Source: Ampelomyces quisqualis
Taxonomy: Eukaryota > Ascomycota > Dothideomycetes > Pleosporales > Phaeosphaeriaceae
Length of the DNA stretch: 64,000 nt
Direction: 5' to 3'
Assembly (NCBI GenBank): GCA_018398575.1
Contig: JAGTXZ010000018.1
Span: forward strand, 434,001-498,000
Shown here: in pieces, positions 55,653-64,000 of the stretch
Layout: each line of letters starts with the position of its first letter
Numbering within the stretch: the stretch's first letter is position 1
Program-made: the position numbers and the translations under genes
Notes under the pieces: model-generated
What the model was told of the DNA's origin: nothing
The model's database searches: none
What the model saw: only the letters and a program-made list of their open reading frames with translations

Positions 55653-55735
55653 TTAAGATGAACTGTGCATTTGACCCTCTATTACCTTTCCTCCAAATCA
55701 ACTTCTCCATCTACAAACTATCCACAACACGCAAC

Positions 55736-57028
55736 ATGGGTTTACCAAAGGACATTCTCGAAGACTGGCTGCTCAACTCAGTGAAGACTTTCGACCCCAG
55801 CTTGGTCGGAAGTTCGCGCGACGGCACAAGAAAATTATCTGGCCAACTCTTGTCGCCCCCTCTTACCCTTTCCTTAAGTTCTCGATCCTTATCACGCGCG
55901 GCAGAAGCACCCCCGACTGCACCAAATCGAGATGCTGCAGAGTTTGAAGACATTGAAGTCCCCGTGTCTATGTTTTCAGAGCAAGCCCTCCAATTCATCG
56001 GATTTGACGAAAAGACATCCCGGAGGCTTCTCAACAACTGGTTACAGAACGCGCCTGAAGATGTTTCTTTCGAAGACATGATCTTTGGATACCTCGATGA
56101 AGCCTGCGTTCTCAACACTCGAGAGTGGCGAACACAGATGTTGAGTATCGGCCTTGCTCAAGAGTTCCAGGAGAGCATCATGAACCCCGAATTCGAAGAC
56201 GTACGTGCGACAGGAACACTGGCGTTTTGGGTCCGAGAATTCATCTACGAGAATTTTTCCATCTTGGAAGGACTCAACCATCGGGTTCAAAAGAACTTGG
56301 AAATCCTGAGGCAAGGTCATCATCAACTACGCGGCGGTGCTCAGGATCGGTCTGATTACCATCTTCGGCAAGCCGGTCACATCACTCTTTATCGCGCAAC
56401 TTCGGCGGCTAGACTTGCTAGAGTCTTTGATGGAGACACGCTTCGCCTTGAGAAAATGTGTTTCGGCCGTTCCCCCCCAAGTGACTTCTCTCTGGAGAAA
56501 GTCGCGTACTATTGGACCCCTCAACACCGAGTGGCAGAGAGATTTGCTTCCTATACGCAAGCCAACTGTAAGATCCCAGGGGACATTGCTATTCTAAGAT
56601 GTCTCCTTCCCTCATTTCACGCGGATCCACGGACATCGAAGACTTGGAAGCTTGGGTTCGGCGATGAATGGAAACAACTCGTGTGGCATTCACGTTGCGA
56701 ACTCATCTACCCTGACGATACCCAGGAGAAATGGGACGAAGCAAACCTCATCATTGGGCCGATTTCAATCAATCACAATCAGGAGTTCCTAAGGATGAAG
56801 AGCTGGCGGGAAGTACAGGAGGCGAACATGTATGTGGTAAGAGGAGAGACAGCGGTCCAGTATGTGTGGATGGGAATCAGGGCTATGGCGGGAATGAACA
56901 AGGTTGTTGAGGACAAGTTGGACTTGTTCAGATGTTACCATCCTAAGCCATGGGGCACAGACCCGGTTATCAAGTGGATTGCTAACCCTAGACAATGGGT
57001 CAGCAACCGTCCAGCTCTTGAACATTAG
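55736..57028 (+). CDS. Unrecognised 430-residue protein, possible ADP-ribosyltransferase-like core
   Basis: A single-exon frame is open from 55,658; the ATG at 55,736 (ACATGGG, beginning MGLPKDILEDWLLNS) is preferred because a TATA box lies at 55,644. The protein is soluble, with no signal peptide. The N-terminal part has a helical domain (FSEQALQFIGFDEKTSRRLLNNWL, then FWVREFIYENF). The C-terminal part has ITLYRATS (about residue 220) and VAYYWTPQHRVAERFASYTQ (about 260-279), then mixed strands with GPISI and many Trp. An Arg in a first strand followed by an aromatic/Thr-x-x-x-x-A-x-x-F stretch recalls ADP-ribosyltransferase folds, but no catalytic Glu can be assigned by eye. I know no named family. 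Treat the fold as a hypothesis. Confidence 0.7.
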   Translation: MGLPKDILEDWLLNSVKTFDPSLVGSSRDGTRKLSGQLLSPPLTLSLSSRSLSRAAEAPPTAPNRDAAEFEDIEVPVSMFSEQALQFIGFDEKTSRRLLNNWLQNAPEDVSFEDMIFGYLDEACVLNTREWRTQMLSIGLAQEFQESIMNPEFEDVRATGTLAFWVREFIYENFSILEGLNHRVQKNLEILRQGHHQLRGGAQDRSDYHLRQAGHITLYRATSAARLARVFDGDTLRLEKMCFGRSPPSDFSLEKVAYYWTPQHRVAERFASYTQANCKIPGDIAILRCLLPSFHADPRTSKTWKLGFGDEWKQLVWHSRCELIYPDDTQEKWDEANLIIGPISINHNQEFLRMKSWREVQEANMYVVRGETAVQYVWMGIRAMAGMNKVVEDKLDLFRCYHPKPWGTDPVIKWIANPRQWVSNRPALEH

Positions 57029-57172
57029 TCAGTGAGAGAGAAGAACGACGGTGAGGAGGTGGGTTAGGGAGGGGGAGAGAAATAGCGGGATAATGTAGAA
57101 TATGGTGCTACACCACAAAACAATGCTATATTCAAACATAGTCTTTCCCAGTCCCTCCATCATGTGTACTCT

Positions 57173-57686
57173 TCAACCACCCCGCCCACCCCTCTCATCC
57201 TGCATCCCAATCGCCGGATCCGGCGACTCGGGAAAGTCCTTCTTCGCCTTCGACACTCCACCCGCCGAATCCTTGCGATCCGTTGCGTTACCGCCCGTAC
57301 CACTCGTGTTAGCACTGCAAGGAGAAGTTAGTTGTATTCATCTCGAACGTGAAAACCAACGGCCAGATGCTGCAAAATTTAAGCACGGGCTTGTTGCTTG
57401 CAAGAACGATAGCGTCGCCATTGAGGCCGAGTAGGGAGAGCATGCGGTGACACACAGCAGGTAGATAATGCAGAAAAAGTAGAGCTTACTCCATGCCAGC
57501 TTTTGCGTTCGCTTCTTGAATGTTAGATGTTTCGCCCTCGCTCGCTTTATTCACGGCATGCTTGTCATCGACGTCCGTCTTTCCCTTCGAGGTCGTGCTT
57601 GAATATCGCGCGATTGGGACCGAGATTTGGCGGGCGTGTACGGTGCGCAGCATCCTCGAGGATGTGGTTGTTAGGTTGCGCAACAT
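57173..57686 (-). CDS. Small mitochondrial-type fungal protein, function unknown
   Basis: Exons 57,686-57,490 and 57,314-57,173, with a 175-nt intron (GTAAGC donor, TTGCAG acceptor), encode 112 residues. The start MLRNLTTTSSRMLRTVHARQ, rich in Arg/Ser/Thr and free of acidic residues for about 45 residues, is a typical mitochondrial targeting sequence ending near the YSSTTSKGK stretch. The mature part is short, polar and Gly/Lys/Asp-rich, ending PESPDPAIGMQDERGGRGG, an ending I recall from uncharacterised ascomycete mitochondrial proteins. The frame is open above 57,686 but without another ATG. Role unknown. Divergent from Pcc1. Confidence 0.68.
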
Positions 57687-58038
57687 AGTCTGATATGCAA
57701 TTGCCAGTGTAGAGGGTGTGCTCGTATTATTGTAGCGTCGGGCCAATGGTATGTTATGTTATGTGCTGGCTGCCTCGTGCGGTAGTCCGGTTGAGTTGCT
57801 GAATGTGTATGCAAGAGAACCAAAAGTCATTTCGTGAATTCTTCCAAGACATGTTAGCATCGAATGATGATGATGTGTGACGCCATCAACGGCACCTTCA
57901 TCGGGCCGTAGCTCCACAGCTCGATCGCATCTTACTGCTTCAAGTTAGGCACATTTACCCCACATTCTCCCAAAGTTTGAGCCGCATGGTCCAACGGCGG
58001 ACGATTTGCGACTGTCCATCTGAGCGCAAATCGACGGC
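57687..58038. promoter_or_regulatory. Short divergent promoter region
   Basis: 352 bp between the ATGs of the mitochondrial-type protein gene and the Pcc1 gene. It includes a TATGTTATGTTATGTG repeat (57,751-57,767) and ATGATGATGATG (57,865-57,876). The closeness of the two starts implies a shared promoter. Confidence 0.5.
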
Positions 58039-58455
58039 ATGACGGCGCAAACCACCTGGACGGCGGAAGACTTTCCCTGCAGTCTGTAAGATGATTCTAG
58101 TTTATGCCGTTGTATCTCTGTTAATGACAATAGCATCCTCTCCATACCCTTCCCCACCAAGCACCTCGCAGCCACCGCCGAGCGCGCCCTCTCCGTCGAC
58201 GCCGAACTATCGCCTCTCGTGCGCCGCTCCTTCCAGCTGGCGCATTCACCCGAATCCTCTGAAGCCAATATACTGCAGGTCAACTATGCCGCTACAACGA
58301 ATCGCATGCTACGTGTGGCTGTGAACGGCTTCATCGAAAGCGTTGGTGTTGTGATAGGTGTGATGAAGGACTTGGACGTGGATGTAGTATATACGCCCGT
58401 GACTGAGGGGTTGGAAGGCGTTCAGGGATTGGATACGACTAAGACCAAAGGATGA
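58039..58455 (+). CDS. pcc1: KEOPS/EKC complex subunit Pcc1
   Basis: Exons 58,039-58,085 and 58,134-58,455, with a 48-nt intron (GTAAGA donor, AATGAC branch, ATAG acceptor), encode 122 residues. Pcc1 is the small dimerising subunit of the KEOPS/EKC complex, which makes the t6A modification of tRNA and affects telomeres and transcription. The family core is clear: IPFPTKHLAATAERALSVD, ELSPLVRRSF, and NYAATTNRMLRVAVNGFIES followed by hydrophobic GVVIGVMKDLDVDV. The short first exon supplies MTAQTTWTAEDFPCS; the splice keeps the frame and restores the SIPFP strand. The C-terminus is about 25 residues longer than the core. Usual Pcc1 length is 80-120. Confidence 0.9.
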
Positions 58456-58848
58456 TCTGTCAGGCGCACACGGAGGCATGAAGGACTCCTGGGTATGCGC
58501 AGCAAAGGAGACAGCATACGACTGGGGCAGATTTCTCTCACAGCAAACCGCCACGCAGGACCGATAACACTACTACAGTGGGATCGGAGGTGGGAACGGG
58601 ATTTTCACGTGATGATATCAAAAGGCAGAAGAAAGTGCAGCTCGGCCGAAGCGCCGAAAGACGTCACGCAAGAGTTGCCGAGGTAATCGTATGTCCATGA
58701 GAATAGGTTCACTAGATCTGCAATCATGCGACTGCCATGGCAGGGCAAGCTAACTGCGCCCGATCACGCTGCTCTATTGAGCTGGCGTGGTACTCCGCTA
58801 CCAAATTCACTTTCCCCAAAAAACTCTTCAGTACATGTCCACTTTCAT

Positions 58849-60825
58849 CTAAGCTAGTCTCTTTGCGGGTGGTGTTTCGCCAGTGCTGTCGGCTGGGTCG
58901 ACTTTGCGCTTTTCAGCAGTCTGGCTCTCCATTTGTGCTGTAGCTGCGACAGGCACCATGGATGGAGCTGCTGGGGCATCTGGTGGCGGCGTGCCAGGTG
59001 GTACCGGTGGGAATACACCATCTTCCCTGATTTGCCAGCCATCGTGCTTCATGATTTTCCACTTCTCTTTGATCTTGTACCGCACAAGCTCACCAGTCGT
59101 TCGAGCATCTTCGTAACTGTCGTGGCCAGCTGCACCACCTTGTTGTATGTCCTCACCAAGGTGCCATTTTGCAAGCATTCGCAGTCCGTGGCGGAAGGGT
59201 AGTCCCTGTCGCGTAGGGTACAGAAGTATCGTGTCGATGATGGTGGGGTGGACGAGTCGGATGGTGTTTAAGTCGTTCTCCAAGGCGTGACCAAGGACCG
59301 GCGTGTTTCGCGAAACTTGTGCGAGAAACAGTTTCCGTGCTTCGTAGGGAGATTCGACTATGCGAAGATCGTTGCGGATCGGCTTCGGATTGTCGGGGTC
59401 ATATGGCTTTGCATTGAGAAACTGTTCCGCAGTGATACCAGAGAAGCGGGTGTTGACATCAAGAACGTGTCCCAGCGGACGCACCAAGACATCGATGAGA
59501 GGCCTATGAAGTGGCCAGGATATGACCGTGAGGCGCATCAGCTCAAGACCATACGTTGTGTAGCCCATTTCGCAGTCAAAGCATACTGCTGTATGTTGTG
59601 GCGCCAGTTCGTTCTCTGGTGTCTCGACGAAGGGCATGACCAACGAGAGCCGTTTCGCGTCGGCTATCTTGTAGACATGCGTTTCGTGCGAAACGCAGCC
59701 AGGGGTGCCCACAATCTCGTTACAGCATGCAAGTCTCGTCGGCTCGGGAACAGCGTTTTTTGCTTTCTTTGGGAAGATTCGTTTGCCCCAGTGATGCGAG
59801 CATAGGCCCCCAGTCGTGAGCGCGCCATCTTCCTCGCGCCGCTCCGGGAATACCTGGAAGCGTGTGGAGCAGCGGTCACACTCCTCCCAGAAGCCCGCCG
59901 CTGTCTGTGCGAGCTGTGCTTCTTTCAGCTCTTCCTTGCTGGGTAGCTTAGTGACATATCCATGGCTATCCAGCCCGTCTTGCGGACACGTGAGAATCGA
60001 CAAGAATGAGATTTCTTCTTTGGCAGTCAGTCCTGTATCAACTTTGGTAGCCTGTGGTTTCTTCGGCGCATCTCCCCTCTCCTTCGCGACCGATTCTTTG
60101 CGTTCTTTGACCCAAACCTCCGGCGTCATGCTCTTTAACTTCACCAAGCGCTGCTTCAGTAAGTTCTCGTACACCGGAGGGTTATCCAAAGCAAGCTTTT
60201 CTTCCTCGTCCACTGCTAATTTGTTGAGCTGGTTTGGACTCAGGTGTAATGCCCGAATCTCAGGCTTTACTGCTTTGGCAATCTTGTCGTTCTGAGGCTT
60301 CATGTATGTATGTAGCGCTTTGAGGAGAGTCAAACGTCTAGTAAATGGAACTGGTTCTTTTGCAATCTTCCGTGGCATCAACGCAACTGGTTCATCGGGC
60401 TGCGAGGCAGCCTTGGCTGGTGCAGCTGTAGATGGTGGCGATATTGGACGACTTGCTGACTGTGGCAGTGTGTTTACAGGTTTACTCGTCGAGTTTGACT
60501 TGGGCGAAGCGATTATACTTGTACTGTTCGTGGTACTATTCGCTGAGACCTTGTCTTTGGACATGAGCGATCCAACAAAGACAGCGGTGGGCGACGTCTC
60601 GGTAACCGCAATTGGCGGGACAGATTCCTTTGTGCCATCGTTGAGTTTCAAACGCTTGACATCTGGCTCTCGTGCAGCGGCTACAATGCTTCTTGGGGGT
60701 GTCGCGCGCGTATCAATCGTCTTTGGCACTTCGTGATTGAAGATGCAGTTTGGTAGCTGGCAGTTGCCTGCTGATGGACATGGAATGTTGCCAAAGCTCC
60801 TGAAGGCTGCTGAGTTGGGCCACAT
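58849..60825 (-). CDS. rex3: Rex3-like RNA exonuclease (DEDDh)
   Basis: A single exon of 658 residues starting MWPNSAAFRSFGNIPCPS. The frame is open upstream to 61,032, but the family begins at this Met. Residues 15-31 form a CX5CX4CX3H zinc finger (CPSAGNCQLPNCIFNH). A long disordered Ser/Pro region and a Lys-rich helical region follow. The C-terminal exonuclease domain (about 410-590) has DCEMG with the first Asp-Glu pair, GHALENDLN with the second Asp, and HDSYEDA with the general-base His and last Asp. Rex3 proteins trim the 3' ends of RNase MRP RNA, snRNAs and rRNA precursors. The tail is Pro/Ala-rich with a PPAKRLA end that may be a nuclear signal. Confidence 0.88.
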   Translation of the reverse strand: MWPNSAAFRSFGNIPCPSAGNCQLPNCIFNHEVPKTIDTRATPPRSIVAAAREPDVKRLKLNDGTKESVPPIAVTETSPTAVFVGSLMSKDKVSANSTTNSTSIIASPKSNSTSKPVNTLPQSASRPISPPSTAAPAKAASQPDEPVALMPRKIAKEPVPFTRRLTLLKALHTYMKPQNDKIAKAVKPEIRALHLSPNQLNKLAVDEEEKLALDNPPVYENLLKQRLVKLKSMTPEVWVKERKESVAKERGDAPKKPQATKVDTGLTAKEEISFLSILTCPQDGLDSHGYVTKLPSKEELKEAQLAQTAAGFWEECDRCSTRFQVFPERREEDGALTTGGLCSHHWGKRIFPKKAKNAVPEPTRLACCNEIVGTPGCVSHETHVYKIADAKRLSLVMPFVETPENELAPQHTAVCFDCEMGYTTYGLELMRLTVISWPLHRPLIDVLVRPLGHVLDVNTRFSGITAEQFLNAKPYDPDNPKPIRNDLRIVESPYEARKLFLAQVSRNTPVLGHALENDLNTIRLVHPTIIDTILLYPTRQGLPFRHGLRMLAKWHLGEDIQQGGAAGHDSYEDARTTGELVRYKIKEKWKIMKHDGWQIREDGVFPPVPPGTPPPDAPAAPSMVPVAATAQMESQTAEKRKVDPADSTGETPPAKRLA

Positions 60826-61415
60826 GATGTAGAGTGCAATTGAGAGCTTATGTGTCAGTGGGCATAGGCACGCTTCGATATGTCCTTGACATACCAAACT
60901 CAAAGGGCCATGTGCCGCTTGTGAGGTGATATCAAAAGGCTGATTTTGACACGGGCAATGGACAGGCAGATGAGAGCAACAATATGGTATCAGCACCAAC
61001 CTGGATCGGTAGCAAGGGCGGGAAGAATGCACGCGCCAGATGTGGCTGGTGCTTGCGGCGGTCTGTGCAGACGGGTGACTAAGTGAACCGTGTGTGTGGT
61101 GAGAGATGGGGAGAGGCGCATGCTTCCAGCCCGCGCTAAAGCTGCAGGTCGCGGCTGCCGGACGAACTATCGCCCACCATCTCCGTCATGACGTCCTAAC
61201 ACCGCACGCACATGTGGACAAACTTGTCGAAGGCTTACAGCGACCCACGGGCGAATACGTCGTCCGAGCTGTCAACTTGTCTTACACTTGGCTCCGTACT
61301 GTGACGCGAACTTGGTGGCTGTGTCTGATAAGACGAGATCTGGAAGGCGCGCAAAACACATAACCGCCGCCCCCCATTCACTGCGGCCACTTTCTGTACG
61401 GCAAACCTCGCAGCA
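60826..61415. promoter_or_regulatory. Divergent spacer between exonuclease and lipase genes
   Basis: 590 bp between the starts of the Rex3-like gene (minus) and the lipase gene (plus). The first 207 bp are open in the exonuclease frame but look like leader. No TATA box was seen. Confidence 0.45.
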
Positions 61416-62875
61416 ATGTCTCCCTCTGCTTCAGTTCACTCACCAGCAAAAGCAGAACACCTCTGCGTCCTTGTCCACGGGTATGCGTCCAATGCGCCTT
61501 CCCCAAGCAATACCACAGTCTGTGCTAACGTGTATCAGATTATGGGGCAACCCCACTCACCTTCAATATGTCAGCACCAGCCTACGTGAAAGATTCCCGG
61601 AAGATCAAGTCGAGATCCTTGTGGCGAAGCGCAACGCCGGCAGCCTCACGTATGATGGCGTCGACACGGGTGGCGAACGCGTCGCAAGCGAGGTAGAACA
61701 CAGGTTGGAGGAGCTGGCAGAGGCAGGACACGATATCAAGAAGATCAGCGTTATTGGCTACTCCCAGGGTGGGTTGGTCGCCCGCTTTGCCATTGGTCTC
61801 TTGTACAGCCGAGGCGTGTTCGAGAAGATACAGCCAGTGGTATGCAGCCCCTCTGGGTACGAGAGACCAAGTCTGACTTTGGTAGAACTTTACTACTTTT
61901 GCGACACCACACCTCGGCGTACGAACACCGCTCAGAGGATACCATAGCCACATCTGGAACATACTGGGCGCACGAACACTGTCAATGAGTGGAAGACAGC
62001 TCTTCGGCATCGACAAGTTTAGAGATACGGGACGTCCGGTGCTTTCAGTGCTGGCGGACCCGAACAGCATATTCATGACAGGTCTGGCCCTGTTTCAGCA
62101 CCGTAGCCTGTACGCAAACGTCGTCAACGACCGAACAGTGACGTACTACACGGCCGGCATTTCCCAGACAGATCCGTTCGTGAAGCCAGAGAGCGTGAAG
62201 ATGAACTACGTATCTGGGTACGACCATGTCATACTGGATGGTGAGCTTCCCGTGTCGCCCAAAGAGCCCGAAGTTCCGCCAGCATTCACGCAACGACTGA
62301 CGTCCACGACCTCGACTATCCTAAGTCGTGTTCCGATCGTGGCTTTCCTGACTGTCTTTATACCCATCGGCACAACACTGTTCCTTGTCAACTCGGCGGT
62401 TCAATCCTTCCGAAGCTCGCAGCGCATCCGCCTCCACGAAGCGGGCCAAGCAGGCGTCAACATCCAGCAGTACCGCATCGGCAACATGATCAACGCCGTA
62501 CGCAGAGAAGCCGAAGGCATGTTTGAGAACGTCAACAACACACAGGAGTCAGACTACTTGTCCGCCGCAAGTTCAGAAGTCGCTTCCCCCACACAACCAG
62601 CCACCCCAGGACCCGTGCGCAAAGACTCCGAGTCAGACATTGCGTCCGTCGCGGAGAAGAAGCACGCTCCGCGGCTAGATTTCCCCACACTCGCCCTGAC
62701 ACAGGACCAATTCAGCATGATCGAGGCCCTGGATACTATCGGCTTCAAAAAACATCCAGTCTACATCCACAACCACCGCCATTCGCACGCAGCCATCGTT
62801 GTGCGCACAGACAAAAAGTCCTTTGACGAAGGCCGCATCGTCATCAAGCACTGGCTCGACAATCTGCAGCTTTAA
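61416..62875 (+). CDS. Lpl1-like lipid-droplet lipase (DUF676 family)
   Basis: Exons 61,416-61,480, 61,539-61,839 and 61,886-62,875, with introns of 58 nt (GTATGC, GCTAAC branch, CAG) and 46 nt (GTATGC, CTGAC branch, TAG), encode 451 residues. The alpha/beta-hydrolase core of DUF676 shows VLVHGLWGNPTHL (oxyanion strand, made by the first splice), the nucleophile elbow IGYSQGGLVAR, and FATPHLGVRTPL, made by the second splice. A Ser-Asp-His triad is expected; the His is probably in SGYDHVIL. A hydrophobic segment, VAFLTVFIPIGTTLFLV (about 275-292), and the length match yeast Lpl1, a phospholipase of lipid droplets. The GYSQGG elbow replaces the more usual GHSLGG. Confidence 0.9.
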
Positions 62876-64000
62876 CCAACCGCCTTGACGAATTTCCTCC
62901 CGTCTTCCCTTATTTTATTTTTCTACCACATTCTCGTTTGCTAGTGCATGCATTCCAGCGATCGGCGTCGGGTGGTGCCAAAATAAGGGCATGAACAAAC
63001 CGCCATGGCGAATCCTCGCCGAGGGTCATATTTGTTGAATAGTCTTCGGGGACGTGCGTGTATACATCGATACATACATACCATGTTAATGAAATCAACT
63101 TCCATCTGTTCAACTCCTCACATCATGTCGTATCGTGTCGTGGTCGGTTTCATTACAGACTAGGGTTCATCTCTTTTGCACAATAATGGCATGATATCAT
63201 TTCGACGAAAAAGTAAAAAAGGCACGGATGCAGGCGTTTCACAGCTAATTATCCGCCCCGAGTCGGGCCCGGTTCGGATGGCTCGTGCGCTTGGATGACG
63301 TGTAGATGGCTGCACATTTAGTCAACCACCAGTATCTTAACCATTACATGATGAAATTCTATCATCTTTGGAGGGAACTCAACCCTGATATACTAGCTTA
63401 TCTTTCCCTAGTTTGCTTTCCATATACGCTCTGTAGTATTACTCTACAGACATAAATACGTTTAAACTACAGAGTATATTTATTCTAGTAGGTAACAGGT
63501 TTGCTATACTCCGTATGGTCGGTTGACGTGCCACCACGACCCCTGCGCGGCAAGGCGGCAGTATGCATAACATGTACCCGATCAAGCAAAAACTGCGCTA
63601 GCTTTAGAAGGTTATAAAACGTTCTTGAATTCTTCATTCGGGGTAGGCATAATCGCTGATGTGGCAAGGGCTTATTGCCATACCTAACAACAGAATTCGC
63701 CGTTGAGCCCGAGTGTGAGGAGCTGGTGGGTATCAATATAGTTGTAAAAAAGAACCAAAAAAACCATGTGCTCCAGGAACGCTGAGACATAAGATGCGGC
63801 CACCAAGTGCTGGTAATATGCTGTTGGAGAAGAGGAAAAAAGTCAATGGCTAGATATCCATGAAGAAACAATTAGATGCTGCCGGCCAATAACCGCCATG
63901 GACATGCTAGTGTGTGCGCCAATTGCGCCCCACGCCGTGAGCGAAAAGTGTTATATATGTACAGAGTAGAAGGAAAAAGATCACACCATTCGAATTTGGT
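62876..64000. other. 3' flank without recognised gene
   Basis: About 1.1 kb past the lipase gene to the window edge. It holds a 9-bp inverted repeat (CTCTGTAGT at 63,429-63,437 and ACTACAGAG at 63,466-63,474) and a TACTCCGTA motif at 63,507-63,515. The minus-strand open frame at 63,485-63,871 starts without an ATG and is not credible. Confidence 0.5.

Larger units (their letters stand above)
54867..55735. other. Spacer with transporter relic and 21-bp minisatellite
   Basis: Between the leucine-rich-repeat gene and the 430-residue protein gene. It holds a piece of an old sugar-transporter gene on the minus strand (55,157-55,279), the minisatellite at 55,528-55,636 and a TATA box at 55,644-55,652. 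The rest looks non-coding. Confidence 0.5.

Noticed and set aside
55658..55735. Upstream in-frame start for the 430-residue protein
   Set aside because: The ATG lies 6 bp after the TATA box, so it is probably upstream of the transcription start.
58849..61032. Longer 727-codon version of the Rex3-like protein
   Set aside because: The extra 69 residues are Cys/Leu-rich without family support; the conserved start with the CCCH finger is at 60,825.

Overview
The window is nuclear DNA of a filamentous ascomycete (Pezizomycotina), most likely a dothideomycete of the Pleosporales type. The grounds are short introns of mostly 46-94 nt with GTRNGT donors and CTRAC-like branch sites, conserved fungal proteins (ARP2, uL18/RPL5, Upf1, PI-PLC, Pcc1, Rex3-like), and a transposon block destroyed by C-to-T/G-to-A change that looks like repeat-induced point mutation (RIP). 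Class and order are inferred, not proven.

Layout. Positions 1-8,560 are a gene-free, TA-rich block. It holds a mutated Ty3/gypsy chromovirus-type retrotransposon on the minus strand (gag start about 6,029, zinc knuckle, protease region, RT, RNase H, integrase, chromodomain ending near 1,207) and a 428-bp palindromic element (291-718). The next 4 kb (8,560-12,900) is accessory-looking DNA: the tail of a broken gene, then two small cysteine-rich secreted protein genes placed head to head (9,566-10,012 minus and 11,240-11,497 plus), both found only by splicing, then a probable DUF3632 gene. Positions 12,970-14,880 are a second decayed patch with a broken gene between two AT-rich islands.

From about 17.7 kb the window is ordinary core genome with long spacers: CECR5-like HAD phosphatase (minus), a fungal-specific protein (20,761), phosphoinositide phospholipase C (23,464), Upf1 helicase (31,480), a second HAD protein (37,839-38,779 minus), a small fungal protein (39,742), a Ser/Pro-rich protein (44,974-45,600 minus), ARP2 (minus) divergent from RPL5, a long leucine-rich-repeat protein (51,098), an unrecognised 430-aa protein (55,736), a small mitochondrial-type protein (minus) divergent from the KEOPS subunit Pcc1, a Rex3-like exonuclease (minus), and an Lpl1-like lipase (61,416).

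The core genes serve separate housekeeping jobs (translation, nonsense-mediated decay, actin nucleation, tRNA modification, lipid signalling) and form no operon or obvious cluster. The unusual part is the left 15 kb, where two secreted-protein genes lie beside a RIP-degraded transposon block, a setting typical of plant-pathogen effector loci. One of them consists of two exons that encode the same cysteine spacing. A 9-bp motif, TACGGAGTA, recurs at least 13 times in the intergenic DNA. I saw no rRNA, tRNA or CRISPR array. All splice models were made by eye and checked for frame.
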